Shown in pieces: positions 11,203 to 22,858 of a stretch of 64,000 nucleotides of DNA. Within the stretch, counting starts at the first letter, position 1. Each line of letters starts with the position of its first letter. The notes under the pieces are model-generated. The model was not told the DNA's origin. It searched no databases and was given only the letters and a program-made list of their open reading frames with translations. Made by a program: the position numbers and the translations under genes. The stretch comes from Hsuehochloa calcarea (taxonomy: Eukaryota; Streptophyta; Magnoliopsida; Poales; Poaceae). The DNA lies in NCBI GenBank assembly GCA_036346395.1, contig CM070602.1:18857098-18921097 (forward strand), read 5' to 3'.

Positions 11203-11985
11203 GCAGCACGAGGAGCCCCTCTCCATCCTCATCCCATTCCCAGATTCTCTCTTCCTTGGTTGCCTTCTACCGTCTGCAATTAAACTTTTCGTTCCACCGG
11301 CCGAACACCGTTCCTCCCCTCTAGCGCCGCCTCAAGTGGGACTCTACCACCTTCGTCACCACCGCCGGCATCGTGACGTCGTGCTCTACGCGTGCACACC
11401 TTCGTGCCATCAAAACCTCGCTGGAGCACCGCCTCCATGGCGCCACCACACATGCCGTCGCGGTCGTCCCGACCACGCCGCCACCTCATACGGCTTCGTC
11501 TTAAGGTCAGCAACCCATTTTGCTAATTTGCCGGTCACCTTTCCTCTTCCTTCACCGATGCCATCCATTTCTTCCATGACTGCGCTTCCTTTTGTTCGGT
11601 TGAGAAGAAGATGAAGAGTACATGCATTATCTAGTCACTCATGCATTGTACCAATTTAAAGAGTTGGTGTAATTCACTCCAAAAATTCTTTCTCCCTCAT
11701 GTGACCTTTGAATCCGATGATTCTTTTTCCTAAAATCATTATTTATTTTCCAGTATTTATTTTGTAATTTTTAGATTTTATTTTATTTTTGTTATTTATT
11801 CCATTTGCGCGTCATCGTCGCCGGCCGAACCGCCACTACCATCGGGTAGAGTACCTCACCGGGATTCCATTTTTGTAGTTTGCCGGCCACCTCTCCCTCC
11901 TATCGCTGGCACGACCAATTCTTCCATGACATTTACTATTCACATTGCATGAATGAACAGTAGCATGTAACCCATGCTATGTGCT

Positions 11986-13725
11986 TGTGGATATCATGGG
12001 GATATGCTCCAGATCTTAGGATGATGTGACAATTGGCAATGGCGTTTACGGTTTGTCATTTCACGTGTTTTCAACAAAGTTCAGTGCTATCAGGCCAGAA
12101 TCGGTCTCGGCCGGCGAGTGGTGATCGGCCGACCTTGGTGGCGATCGGATCGGCGATTCTGAAAGTGAGAATTCAGCTGGGCCAAATATAGAGTGTGTAG
12201 GCAAGAGAGGGGATTCTATTGCACTTGATCTCATAATTTTTGGAGTCTCCAGTCAAAAGTTCTATTGGTTTGAAAATTCCAGTAGGTTTCGGTTTTCCAT
12301 AGAGGAAAAACGGCTAAGTCAGTGGTGGTCCGACCAAGCCCATAGGTGGCGGTCAAGCCGGCAGGTGGTGATCGAGCCGACCACAGAGGCGATCGACCGA
12401 TTTACTGATAAATCGCCGTCGTGGCGGCGTTGTTCGGTTGTTAGGTCAAAGTCATGAGTTTCAGGGCGTATATGTTGCATGATGCATGTTTTCACTAACA
12501 TGGGTTAAGTTGTGAAGAACTTGTTGCCAAATTCGGTTTACTTGTCTATTTGTTGTGCAGGTTGCTTGGTGGTCAACGACGGTCAACGACGAGGATGATC
12601 GGGACTAAGCTTGGAGAGCTGAGGTCCAGAACGATCTACGATGCCGGGTGAGGTCAATGTACTCAAGCGTGGTGCAAGATGGACAAGGGTGACCTATTAG
12701 CTAATCCGAGGTGCAAGATGGCACAAGGTGTAGCTAGTTAGGTCAAGAGGAGATAAAAACAGCGCTTTCAAATACGTGCGTATGTGTCCCGTTTATTTTG
12801 GACCTTAACGGGAGTCCAATAGGATCAAACATCTAGAAGGTCTAAGCCTCCACTATAAATAGGAGAGGGAGGTGGTTGCACCTCTTCTTCGCCTCTTTTG
12901 CAATTCTTGTAAACCCTAATTTTCTTAAGGAGAGCTTTTGTAGAGGCTAGTGTTCTTGATAGTTTGATGTGATTTTCGTGCTCTTGGATTGAGCATTGTC
13001 CTCCATTGATGGAGTGGCTGTAAGCCCTGATCATATCAATCAATGAAAGGAAAGTTTGATCAATGTTTTGTCTCATTGCGTTCTTTCTCTCTATTTGATG
13101 ATTTTATGTTTTTCTTTGATCCGTGAGTTTTTGCTTGGTTTCTTCACATGATCTGTCTTGCTGTGACATGTGGGAAACTATCTAGGATCATATTGATCAT
13201 CAATTACCCACGAGCAAGAGCTTTGACCTAGTTTTCGTTTTGACCCGGTTTTGAACCTCTCTTCAATCAAATCGAAAAGGATCGCTATTCTTCCTAGAAT
13301 TATCACAATATTCGATTGGAATAGCTTCATGATATTATAGAGAAGGTGTGTTCCAAGTTTTATCAAGTTTGGATTAGTATATCAAAAGTTTCATCTATTT
13401 TCATCTTCGTCATCGGGGTTGTTCTTCTGTTCTGGAGGAAATCGGTCAGACCGCCCAAGGTCAGAGGTCAGACCACCAAGGAATCGATCAGACCGCCCAA
13501 GGCCAGAGGTCAGACCGCTAGTGCATTGAATTGTTTCAATCTTTGTTGTTTTTGTCATATTGCTTAGGGGTTTTAAATTGAATTCAATATTAGTCTTCCG
13601 CTGTACTGATATACTGATCTTAATAGCTTCCATGGCTACTGGAGTGAAATATTATTGAATCAATTATTTGTGAAAAAGTGAGTATGCTCCTATTCACCCC
13701 CCCTAGTCACATTTTCGGTCCAACA
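11986..13725 (+). repeat. 5' LTR of Sirevirus (copia-2)
   Basis: Starts TGTGGATATCATG and ends TTTTCGGTCCAACA. It aligns to 18780-20548 along its length but with many substitutions and small indels, so it is old or of different origin. It has repeated GGTCAGACC-like motifs at 13443-13530. Confidence 0.85.
13443..13530 (+). repeat. GGTCAGACCGCC motif cluster near LTR 3' end
   Basis: Five close copies of GGTCAGACC(G/A)CC or GATCAGACCGCC in under 90 bp, several with the CAAGG spacer. The core GGTCxGACC is palindromic. Confidence 0.7.
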
Positions 13726-13726
13726 A

Positions 13727-13741
13727 GTGGTATCAGAGCCC
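13727..13741 (+). promoter_or_regulatory. Primer-binding site (tRNA-Met) of copia-2
   Basis: GTGGTATCAGAGCCC begins one base after the LTR end. Confidence 0.85.
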
Positions 13742-13783
13742 GGTTAGTTCAATCTTGATATTAACCGGTCACTGAACTTGGCG

Positions 13784-15938
13784 ATGGATAGATACTCCAC
13801 AAAGCTGCATATCTTCGATGGGCACGACTATGCCTATTGGAAGAATCGCATGCGAGTCTTCCTTGAGAGCGAAGGACACGCTATATGGGAGGTTGTTCGA
13901 GTCTCGCTCGTGGTGCCCGAAGTTGCTACGCCCGCTTCAGAAGTCCTTTTGGCTAACAACAATAAGGCTAAAAATCTCTTGTATAGCGGTCTTGGGAGAC
14001 AGGAGTATGATCGGATTTGCAATCTTGAGACTGCGCATGAGATTTGAAACACTCTCGAAACATACCATGAGGGCTCGTCCCAAGTCAAGAAAGTACGCCA
14101 AACAGTCTATAAGCGTGAATACAACAAATTTGAGATGCGTCCTGGAGAGAGCATCGATTATATTTTTAGTCGCTTTAATAAAGTGATAAATCAGATGAAA
14201 GCTGTTGGTATTGAATATTCTCAATCTGAGAATGCCACCCATCTCTTGGCTGCAATCAACACCAAGGAGTGGGAGATAAAGGCTACAGCCATTGAGGATA
14301 ATGTAAACTTTTCTGATCTGACTTTGGAGTTGCTCTATAGCAAGCTCAAGACTCATGAGATCAAAAGGATTGATCATCCCAAGAAGGAAAACATGGCTTT
14401 GGTAGCAGGCCCGCTCAAGAGAGCATCTGATGGGTCTTTTGAGTCTTCTTCTGGATTTTCGCTTGCAGGTTTATCCACAATCCATGAAGAGGAGTTTGAT
14501 AGTCTCCCTGAGGCTTTGTTGGCCCTCATAGTCAAAAAGGTCACACGGGCCTACAACAATATCAGAAACAAAAAGAGAGGAGGTCCCGTGACTTGCTATG
14601 AGTGTGGCGAGCTTAATCATATCCGGGCAAATTGCCCCAAACTGAAAGGTAAGAGCAATCACAAGGAGGGAAAACCACCTTGGAAGAATCCTCAATGGAA
14701 CAAACCAAGGTTTGATGTTGCCAAGCTAACAAAGGCCGCTCACCGGGTGCTTACCGCTTTTGAGGATCAATCCTTAAGAGATGTGGACTCCGGGAGCGTG
14801 GAGGACATGGAGGAGGAGATCCCTCAAAGCAAGAAGAGAGGGAAGGCCAAGGACTTCACCGGCTTGTGCTTCATGGCCGATCCGTTGATGACGACAACGA
14901 TGAGGTACCTCCTTCCTATGATGTTCTTTCTGATAGATGTGAAACTATGTTTGAGCAACTCAGTTTGTCATGGCCAAGAATAAGGACTTAGAGTCACAAG
15001 TAGATAATTTAACTTTAGAACTTGCAAATGTTAAGACTCTTGAATCTGATGAATGTTCATCATGCCATGCCTTACATTCAGAATTTGCTAAACTGCAATC
15101 TACTCATGATATTGCTTTACAACAACTTGAAAATGCTAGGACTGAACTTGTTGAGGTTAAATCCGCTTCATGTGAAAAATCCTTAGAGTCTAGCAAGTTA
15201 GTTGCTTCTGGTGTGGTTGATTCTAGCCTTTGCACTTTTTGCTTAGAACGCGAACATGAAGTTAAAGATATCTTAGAAGCAGTTAGAGCTAAATATGTTA
15301 AGCTTAAGGACAGTATTGAATCTTGTACATGTGTTTCATGTCCAGCTCTTAAACTAGGATCTGTTTTATATAAGGACAAATATGCTAGAGTCATTAAAGG
15401 TAAAACCTGTGAATCATGTGTTATTTTTGAAAAAGAAAATGCTTATCCTAAGGATACATTAGAAAAATTTTCTAAAGGTAAGAAACAATTAAATACGATT
15501 CTGGACAATTCTAAGACTCCTTATAAGAAGCAATGATTAGGATACAATTATGTTCAAGATAATTCTAAGCCAAAAGTTGTTTAAGTCTTGGAAAAAGGGT
15601 TAGTTGAATTTAAAGCCCAACCTGCAAAAACTATTTTTAAATCTGCAGGTTTTGCCCAACCATCTGTTAAGTCTAAGGGCACTTCTCCCAATGGTATTAA
15701 GTATCATTGCACCTATTGCAAAAAGGATGGGCATTTGATTGAGTTCTGTTGGCGTAGGTTGAAAAATGATAAGAAATTTTTTGCTAGAATTTTATCTAAT
15801 CAACCTAGAGCTTTTATGAGACATGGTAACATTGAAAAGAAAAAACCTGGTTTAGGATTTGTGTCACATGCTCATCATCATGTTCCTAGACAGGATAACT
15901 CTCATGTTGCTTTAACCATTGCTCATAACAGAACTTAA
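13784..15938 (+). pseudogene. gag of Sirevirus copia-2
   Basis: ATG at 13784. The N-terminal part (HIFDGHDYAYWKNRMRVFLE) is the gag-polypeptide start typical of plant copia. A TGA at 14045-14047 replaces an expected Trp codon; the same frame then shifts and continues as a 282-residue stretch (14135-14983) containing the UBN2-like core and the CCHC knuckle CYECGELNHIRANC (14596-14637). A coiled-coil-like Lys/Glu/Leu-rich segment follows at 14970-15536. A second knuckle, CTYCKKDGHLIEFC, lies at about 15710-15751. Stops and frameshifts prevent a full product. Confidence 0.82.
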
Positions 15939-16092
15939 AATAAAATCAAGGATATCACTTCTGCTTTGCATACTACTCGCAGACGTGTGTCTCAGTACTG
16001 GGTTCCTAAGTTTTGTTTAACTAACCCCAGTATCGAGACACATCGCTCTTCTGTGCCTTGATTTTCAGGATTACCGCGGAAAGAGGAAGGAC

Positions 16093-17289
16093 ATGTGGTT
16101 CGTCAACTCCGGCTGTTCACGTTATATGACCAAAAACTCAAGATGGTTCACCTACTTCACGCGGTCGACGGGTGATGATTTCATCACTTTTGGAGATTAT
16201 GGTCTTAAGCAAGCCTCTAGATCCTGGTATGATAGACTTATGATATTTTTGCTTAAGAATGACTTTGAGATGGGTAAGGTAGACAAGACTTTGTTCATTC
16301 TTAGGCGTGGTAATGACTTCCTGCTTGCTCAAATTTACGTTGATGATATTATCTTTGGTGGTTCTTCTAATGCTCTTGTTTCCATCTTTTCGGAGACTAT
16401 GTCTAGGGAATTTGAGATGAGTATGATGGGAGGGCTCAATTACTTTTTGGGGCTTTAAATCAAGTAATGCAAGGAAGGGATCTTCATCCATCAGACGAAG
16501 TACACTAAGGACTTGCTCAAACATTTCGACATGGGTGAATGCAAGCCAATCTCCACTCCCATGGTGACTTCGACTGTTTTGGATCCAGATGAGGAAGGAG
16601 AAGTCGTGAATCAACGCGAGTACTGCAGCATGATCGGCTCCCTTCTGTACCTGACGGCCTCGAGACCGGACATCCTCTTCACGGTCTGCCTCTGTGCGAG
16701 GTTTCAAGTGTCTCCGAGGACTTCCCATCACCAAGTCGTTAAGCGCATATTCAGGTATTTACACTCTACCCCTCTGTATGGCATTCGGTATTCATGTTCT
16801 TCATCTTTGTCTATTCGTGGGTTTTCTGATTCTGATTTTGCGGGCTGTTGGCTAGATAGGAAGAGTACCTCAAGCACTTGTCACTTCCTAGGCACTTCTC
16901 TTGTATCTTGGTCTTCTAGGAAGCAGTCTTCTGTTGCACAATCCACTGCTGAAATTGAATATGTAGCTGCTGCTAGTTGCTGTAGTCAGATTTTGTGGAT
17001 GGTAACCATTCTTAAGGATTATTGGTTAAATTTTGCTAGTGTTCCTATTTTCTGTGATAACACTTCTGCTATTAACATTGCTAAAAACCCTGTGCAACAC
17101 TCTAGAACCAAGCACATAGATATTCGCTATCACTTCCTTAGAGACCTTGTTGAAAAAGGTGATATTGTGCTGCACTTTGTGGAGTCCGAAGCTCAACTGG
17201 CTGATATCCTCACCAAGCCTTTAGACCCAACTAAGTTTGCCACCTTGAGAAGCGAGTTAGGGGTAATTTATCCATATGGGTTGGTTTGA
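16093..17289 (+). pseudogene. Deleted pol of copia-2: protease start fused to RT C-terminus and RNase H
   Basis: 16093-16458 opens with WFVNSGCSRYMT, the copia protease start with the catalytic Asp of DSG changed to Asn. Near 16200 it passes in frame into RT sequence (KQASRSWYDRL) with the active-site motif YVDDIIF at about 16338-16358. After a stop at 16456-16458 and a frame change, 16513-17289 continues the RT end (MIGSLLYLTASRPDILF) and RNase H (DRKSTSSTCHFLG, AQSTAEIEYVA, HIDIRYHFLRD, LADILTKPLD). Compared with the intact relative at 27254-38851, about 2 kb is missing. No integrase remains, so it cannot move by itself. Confidence 0.87.
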
Positions 17290-18779
17290 GGGGGAGTTCG
17301 ATCTTTTCTGATCTTACCTTGTTCTTTTGATCTTTTCTTGTTCTTTTTCTGAACTTATTGATCTGTTTGAACTTTTTAGGTTTTTAGGCTTTTACTGCAT
17401 CTCATATCATATTGCACTCAAATGAAAAATCCAACAAGTGGAATGAAAAACCCAACAAGTGGTATCCAAAAAGATGCATTGTAATATAAGTTTTTCTGCT
17501 TATCTTTTAAAATTGATGAAGCTTTGCCTATTACCCTCTGGAGCTTTAGTATTTCAATTCTTACTCAATGCCATGTCTAGTTCTTTGACTTGCTAGAATT
17601 ATCCTGTTTTCACATATACAGATAAGTCTTTGTTGTATGAGCTAGAACTCTAAAACAACTCGAACTAAAAAATTGCAATTTGTGGATTTTTTAGCGAGTT
17701 GCGCAATTAGTGCTCCTTTTGTGACATTAGCCCTGTCAGAATTGCCTTGTTAGCTATTGAATCTAAAATTGACCATTACTTAAGCTTCTTGTGTTTTTGA
17801 GATTCTAAAACTGCTCTTGTGAAATATAAAAAATCAAGATTGTCTTATGCTGAAATTGTGTCAAACTACTCTTACGAGGCTGCTTGTCAAAGACATGAAC
17901 CTAGAGATAGTTTGATGATCCAAACTACTCTCACTTTGACATTTTGATATGGCCAGTTTCACTTTAGGATCCCTGTTGATGAACTTGCTGAATTTGAAGA
18001 TTTTCTTAAATTGATCAAATCTATTGCTTTATTTTGAGCCTTTGTACTTAGCTTGGATATATATGTGTTATCATGATCTTGCTAGCTTTGTTAGGTTTGA
18101 TATGTTGTTTGTGCAATATTAGAGATGCTAGCTTGTCCTTTTGGGTAATCTCCAAAGCTTCTTGTAATCAAAAATTAAAAAATACAAAAAATGAAGCTAC
18201 CGCATTGCACTTCAGGCATACTCCTTCTTATGCATCTTTCTTTATTCTGCATTTGTTATCTTTAGATGAGAGGAAGGCGTGATTCCTTGATGACTCTATT
18301 GTCAATGGGGGAGAAGATATTTCAATGTTGGGGGGAAGATATATCATTGTTGTACAAAGGGGGAGACGATATATAAAAATGATAAAAAGGGGGAGCAATT
18401 GGAGAATTTGAAATTTTCTGAAATCTGAGGATCATAGTGAGGGAGAGTCTTTAAATTGCATTCTTATTGTCTTATTGACTTTTATGAACATGAATCACAT
18501 TCATTTATCCTCACAATGATCATAGGTCAATTGAACAATTGTTCTTTCATATGGACTTTAAGTGAGACTTTTGAATCTTTTCTGGAAATTAAAGTTTTTA
18601 TGCTTCTTTTGCCTTATCTCGCATGCCTATACTATTATGATGTCCGCTTGGTCATTTCCATTGCTTTCTCTTGCTTATGGACCAAGTTGTGTCTTTGTGC
18701 GAAAATGAAAGTATTTTACTTTCCAAACCTCCAAATTACATTTTCTGGATTATTGCCAATGTGTTCATCAAGGGGGAGA
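17290..18779 (+). other. 3' untranslated zone of copia-2 with reiterated purine tracts
   Basis: No open frame of note. GGGGGAG-type tracts occur at about 17288-17296, 18307, 18330, 18358 and 18388, with the true polypurine tract AAGGGGGAGA at 18770-18779 directly before the LTR. Repeated purine tracts in this position are a known Sirevirus trait. Confidence 0.75.
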
Positions 18780-20548
18780 TGTGGATATCATGAGGACATG
18801 CTCCAGATCTTAGGATGATGTGACAATTGGCAATGACGTTTACGGTTTGTCATTTCACGTGTTTTCGGTAAAGCTTGATTCTGTCAGTGCGAATCGGTCG
18901 GACCGGCCAGTCGGCGATCGAGCCGGTCCCAAATCGGTCAAGCCGGTTTATAAGGGGCGGTCGGACCGGCCATTGTCAGAAAGTGTTGGATTGAGCTGGG
19001 CCAAAAATAGAGGGTGTAGGCAAGAAAGGGGATTCTATTGCACTTGGTCCCATAATTTTTGGAGTATCCAGTCAAAAGTTCTATTGGTTTGAAAATTCCG
19101 GTAGGTTTGGTTTTCGAGAGAGGAAAAATGGCTAAGTCGGTGGCGGTCGGCCCGCCCATAGGTGGCGATCGGCCAGCCCATAGATAATGATCGAGGCCGG
19201 ACGGGGTGGGCGGTTAGACCCGATACAGAAGCGATCGGCCGGTTTTCACTTTGATCGTCGGTCTTGGCGGCGATATTGGTTGTTAGGTCAAAGTCATGAG
19301 TTTCAGGGCATATATGTTTCATGATGCATGTTTTGACTAACATGGTTCAAGTTGTGAAGAACTTGTTTCCAAATTCGGTTTACTTGTCTATTGTTGTGCA
19401 GCTTGCTTGGTGGTCAACGACGGTCAACGGCGAGAATGATCGGGACTAGGCTTGGAGAGCTGAGGTCCAGAACGATCGACGATGCCGGGTGAGGTCAATG
19501 TACTAAAGCGTGGTGCAAGATGGACAAGAGTGACCTATTAGCTAATCCGAGACGCAAGGTGTAGCTAGTTAGGTCAAGGGATGTTAAAGATGGCGCATTA
19601 AATGCGTGAGTAAGTATCCCGTTTGTTTTGGGCCTTAACGGGAGCCCAATAGAGTCAAACTTCTAGAAGGTCTAAGCCTCCACTATAAATATGGGTGGGA
19701 GGTGGCTGCACCTCCACTTCGTCTCTTTTGTAATTTTTGTAAACCCTAATTTTCTTAGGGAGAGCTTTTGTGGAGGCTAGGGTTCTTGATGTTTTGATGC
19801 GATTTTCGTGCTCTTGGATTGAGCATTGTCCTCCATTGATGGAGTGGCTGTAAGGCCAGATCATATCAATCAATCAAAGAAAAGTTTGATCAATATTTTA
19901 TCTCGTTGCGTTCTTTCTCTATATTTGATAGTTTTGGGTCTTTCTTTGATCCACGAGTTTTTGATTGAATTCTTCACGTGATCTAGCTTGTTGTGACGTG
20001 TGGGAACCTATCTAGGATCATCTTGATCATCAATCACCCACGAGCAAGATCTTGGATCAAGTTTTTGTTTTGACCTGGTTTTGAACCCTTCTTTGATCAA
20101 ACGGAAAATGATCTTTATTCTTCCAGGAATTATCATAATCTTCGATTTGAATAGGTCCCTGGTATCATAGAGAAGGTGTGTTCCAAGTTTCATCAAATTT
20201 GGATTAGTAGATCAAAAGTTCTGTTTAATTTCATCTTCGTCATCGGTGATGATCATTACGGAGCCGTGGTCGATCGCCTTCGTGTACCGGTCGATCGGCC
20301 AGATCGGTCCGACCGCCAATAACACAGCGGTCTGACTAGAAGTGCATTGATTTGTTTTAATCTTTGTTGATTTTGTCGCTTTGCTAAGTGGTTTATATTG
20401 GATTCAATATTAGTCTTCCGCTGTACTGATATACTGATCTTCATAGCTTCCATAGCTACTGGAGTGAAATTTTTAATGATTCATTATTTGTGAAAAAGTG
20501 AGCGTGCTCCTATTCACCCCTCCCTCTAGTCGCCTTTTCGGTCCAACA
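18780..20548 (+). repeat. 3' LTR of Sirevirus copia-2
   Basis: TGTGGATATCATG...GGTCCAACA. It has GGTCGGACCGGCC palindromes at about 18895-18975 and GATCGGTCCGACCGCC near 20305. It is followed directly by the coding sequence of another copia element. Confidence 0.87.
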
Positions 20549-21463
20549 ATCACTTTTGTAAGGAGCGTCTTAATGAGCAGTTTCTCATGTCTGATTTGGG
20601 TCATCTTCGCTATTTTATTGGGATTGATGTTATTTCTACGCCTGTGAGTTTCTATCTGTTACAAGAAAAGTATATTCAGGACCTTCTTCATCGAGCTTCT
20701 CTTACAGATCAGCACACCACCGAGACTCCCATGGAGCTCAATGTTCATCTTCGGTCCATTGATGGTAAGCATCTTTCTGATCTTACTCGATATCATCATC
20801 TTGTTGGGAGTATTGTTTATCTGGGTGTCACTCGTCCTGACATTTCGTACCATGTGCATATCTTGAGTCAGTTTGTTTCTGATCCCACTTAGCTCCACTA
20901 TAGTCATCTTCGTCGTGTTCTACGATATCTTCTTGGAACCATCACTTGTTATCTGTTTTTCCTTTGTTCCAGCTCTTTACAACTCCAGACATATTCTGAT
21001 GCTACATGGGCTAGTGATTACTCTAATTGCTGGTCTCTTTCTGCCTATTGTGTTTTTCTTGGTGGTTCTCTCATTGTCTGGAAGACTAAGAAGCAGACAA
21101 CAATTTCTCGTTTGAGTGCTGAGGCCGAGTTGCGAGCTATGGCCTTGTTGACTACAGAGGTTACTTGGCTACGGTGGTTACTTGAGGATTTTGGTTTCTG
21201 TTGTAGCAACCACTCCTTTTTTGTCTGACAGTACAGTGGCTGTTAGCATTGCTACAAATCCGGTAAAGTATGAGCTTACAAAACATATTGGTGTTGATGC
21301 TTTGTACATGCGGACCCAGGTGCAGGATCAGATTGTTGCTCTTCAGTATGTGCTTTTAGAATTTCAGTTGGCAGACTTCTTCACAAAGGCGCAGACCAGA
21401 GCTCAGCACAGTTTCTATCTCTCCAAACTTAATGTTGTTATCCACCATAAGTTTGAAGGGTGA
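20549..21463 (+). pseudogene. pol C-terminal remnant of the second copia element
   Basis: Includes the RT connection region, the RNase H DATWASD and SAEAELRAMALLTTEVTWLR motifs, and the terminal ADFFTKAQTRAQHSFYLSKL stretch that ends plant copia pol. Three frames are used; one in-frame stop and at least two frameshifts are present. Confidence 0.82.
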
Positions 21464-21514
21464 TGTTAGATGTGTATTATACAAGAGACTCTTTGCATAT
21501 ATAATACCCATATA

Positions 21515-21559
<45 letters not shown>

Positions 21560-21772
21560 ATCTATTGACCTCATATTGAATACCAGCGCTATTCATAACA
21601 CTTCACCGATCCACCAGTAACCTCCTATACTAGGAAGATGAGGCAACCAGACGACGACACCTCACACTAAACACAAGGTACGACACCTCACACTAAACAC
21701 AAGGTATAGTCTCTATCCTTTTTTTGTGAATACGTGGTTATTTTTTTTTGTCTATCTCAGACACATCTAACA
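21464..21772 (+). repeat. 3' LTR of the second copia element
   Basis: TGTTAGATGTG at the start and CACATCTAACA at the end form a perfect 11-bp inverted pair. It contains a (TA)n tract at 21517-21558 and a short tandem duplication around 21655-21705 (CACCTCACACTAAACACAAG twice). Confidence 0.85.
21517..21558. repeat. (TA)n microsatellite inside the LTR
   Basis: About 20 TA units, uninterrupted. Confidence 0.9.
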
Positions 21773-22197
21773 GTCTTGCACTTGCCTTCCATCTTTTACA
21801 TAGCAGATCATAAACAACTCGCAACTACCGCACGGAACCGGCAAAAAATCCCTAAGCACAACGCTTGCACCATACTCTTAAATCTGTCAGCAAGATCATA
21901 TGTCTTTTGTAGCTCCAGGCCGTAAGTTCTCTCGTGTTATCGAATATGCTATAACCTAATATAGAACTGATAGTACCCTATGTTAGTAAAAAAACTGTCA
22001 TATACTCATATGCGTTTCGACTCGGCCTACAATTCATACATCTTATGCCATGTTGCGGTAAATATAATACACACTATACGCGTCTACGCTCCACCCAACA
22101 CAATGACATCAAACTCCATATATATCCTCATTCTCTACATTCGATCTTCTCCTTTCTGCGTCCCTCTCCATCTACTGCTTGCCCCATAATACATACT
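21773..22197. other. Short spacer between two retrotransposons
   Basis: No recognised gene or repeat. It ends in ATACT, the left target duplication of the Tat element (right copy ATACA at 52164-52168). Confidence 0.5.
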
Positions 22198-22843
22198 TGT
22201 CGACGATCAAATCGCCGATCTTATGAATATATGAATGAAAAGAGAAAAATGAGATGTATCTTCTAGAAAGTAGTGAGACTGCTCTTTATTGCTTTGAACT
22301 GGCTATTACAATGAGTGTATATAACTTAGACTAAAAACTAATTCAGGAGTACAAGACTCTTTCGAGAGTGCCTCCCAAATGATCTATATTGTTCCGGTCT
22401 CCCCAACTTCAGTCCGCATTTCTCCTTATGTAGTTGATGAAGGGTTGTGATTGTCTACGGAGGAGGCGCTGTTCGGGAAGAAAGCGCGTGCAGTCGAAGA
22501 GAGGTGTCGATTGATAATGTATCAAGCATTGTGCGGTTATATGTCAATGAGTCATGTAACCGTACTCTAGTATCGTAGCGTCTCGTGGTATGGAATATAT
22601 AGCACATGTTTCATTAAATCACGGTAAAGCATATGTGCGGGCGTAGATTGGACATCAGTTCAAAAACCTTGTGAGCATTTGACTAGTCGGAGATTAGGTT
22701 TGGAACCATGTCCGACCAGATTGGGTACTACGTAACCTCTGGAATTCTTACGAACAGTGTGGTCGTTAGTCTTAGGGTTTACGACCATGAAGATGTATGG
22801 TCTCTATATACTAAATAATAAATAGAGGTTTTAATCCTCGTCA
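22198..22843 (-). repeat. 3' LTR of the Tat element
   Basis: On the plus strand it runs TGTCGACGATC...CCTCGTCA and matches 51556-52163, with an extra AT-rich block of about 38 bp at about 22225-22263 that is absent from the other LTR. Confidence 0.87.
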
Positions 22844-22858
22844 GCTAGCCCCCGAACT
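22844..22858 (-). promoter_or_regulatory. Polypurine tract of the Tat element
   Basis: On the minus strand it reads AGTTCGGGGGCTAGC directly before the 3' LTR. Confidence 0.7.

Larger units (their letters stand above)
10226..11985 (+). mobile_element. Probable gypsy-type LTR fragment
   Basis: Begins TGTAACATCCCC, a common start of plant gypsy LTRs, and has a clear core promoter (TATAAATA at 11195-11202) about 970 bp in, followed by a GC-rich leader. No open frame of substance is seen. It is abruptly replaced at 11986 by the Sirevirus LTR, and its continuation is not found on the other side of that element. Two related blocks, 11508-11580 and 11864-11931 (both containing TTTGCCGG and TTCTTCCATGAC), indicate an internal duplication. 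The assignment as an LTR is inference. Confidence 0.45.
11986..20548 (+). mobile_element. Sirevirus-type Ty1/copia element with internal deletion
   Basis: About 8.6 kb with LTRs at 11986-13725 and 18780-20548, a tRNA-Met primer site, gag with a zinc knuckle, a partial pol, a long 3' untranslated zone with reiterated purine tracts, and a final AAGGGGGAGA tract before the right LTR. The CACCCC...CTAGTC block near the LTR end and multiple purine tracts are features of plant Sireviruses. Most of protease, all of integrase and the N-terminal RT are deleted. The flanking pentamers (GTGCT on the left, ATCAC on the right) do not match, so the two ends may come from different insertions. Confidence 0.88.
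20549..21772 (+). mobile_element. 3' fragment of a second Ty1/copia element (RT, RNase H, 3' LTR)
   Basis: Coding remnants at 20549-21463 read as RT thumb and RNase H of a different copia lineage (YIQDLLHRASLTDQHTTETP, VTRPDISYHVHILSQFVS, KHIGVDALYMRTQVQDQIVA, LADFFTKAQTRAQH), with a stop at 20890-20892 and frameshifts. Its 3' LTR follows at 21464. The 5' part is absent from the other side of copia-2, so the element is truncated at 20549. Confidence 0.85.
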
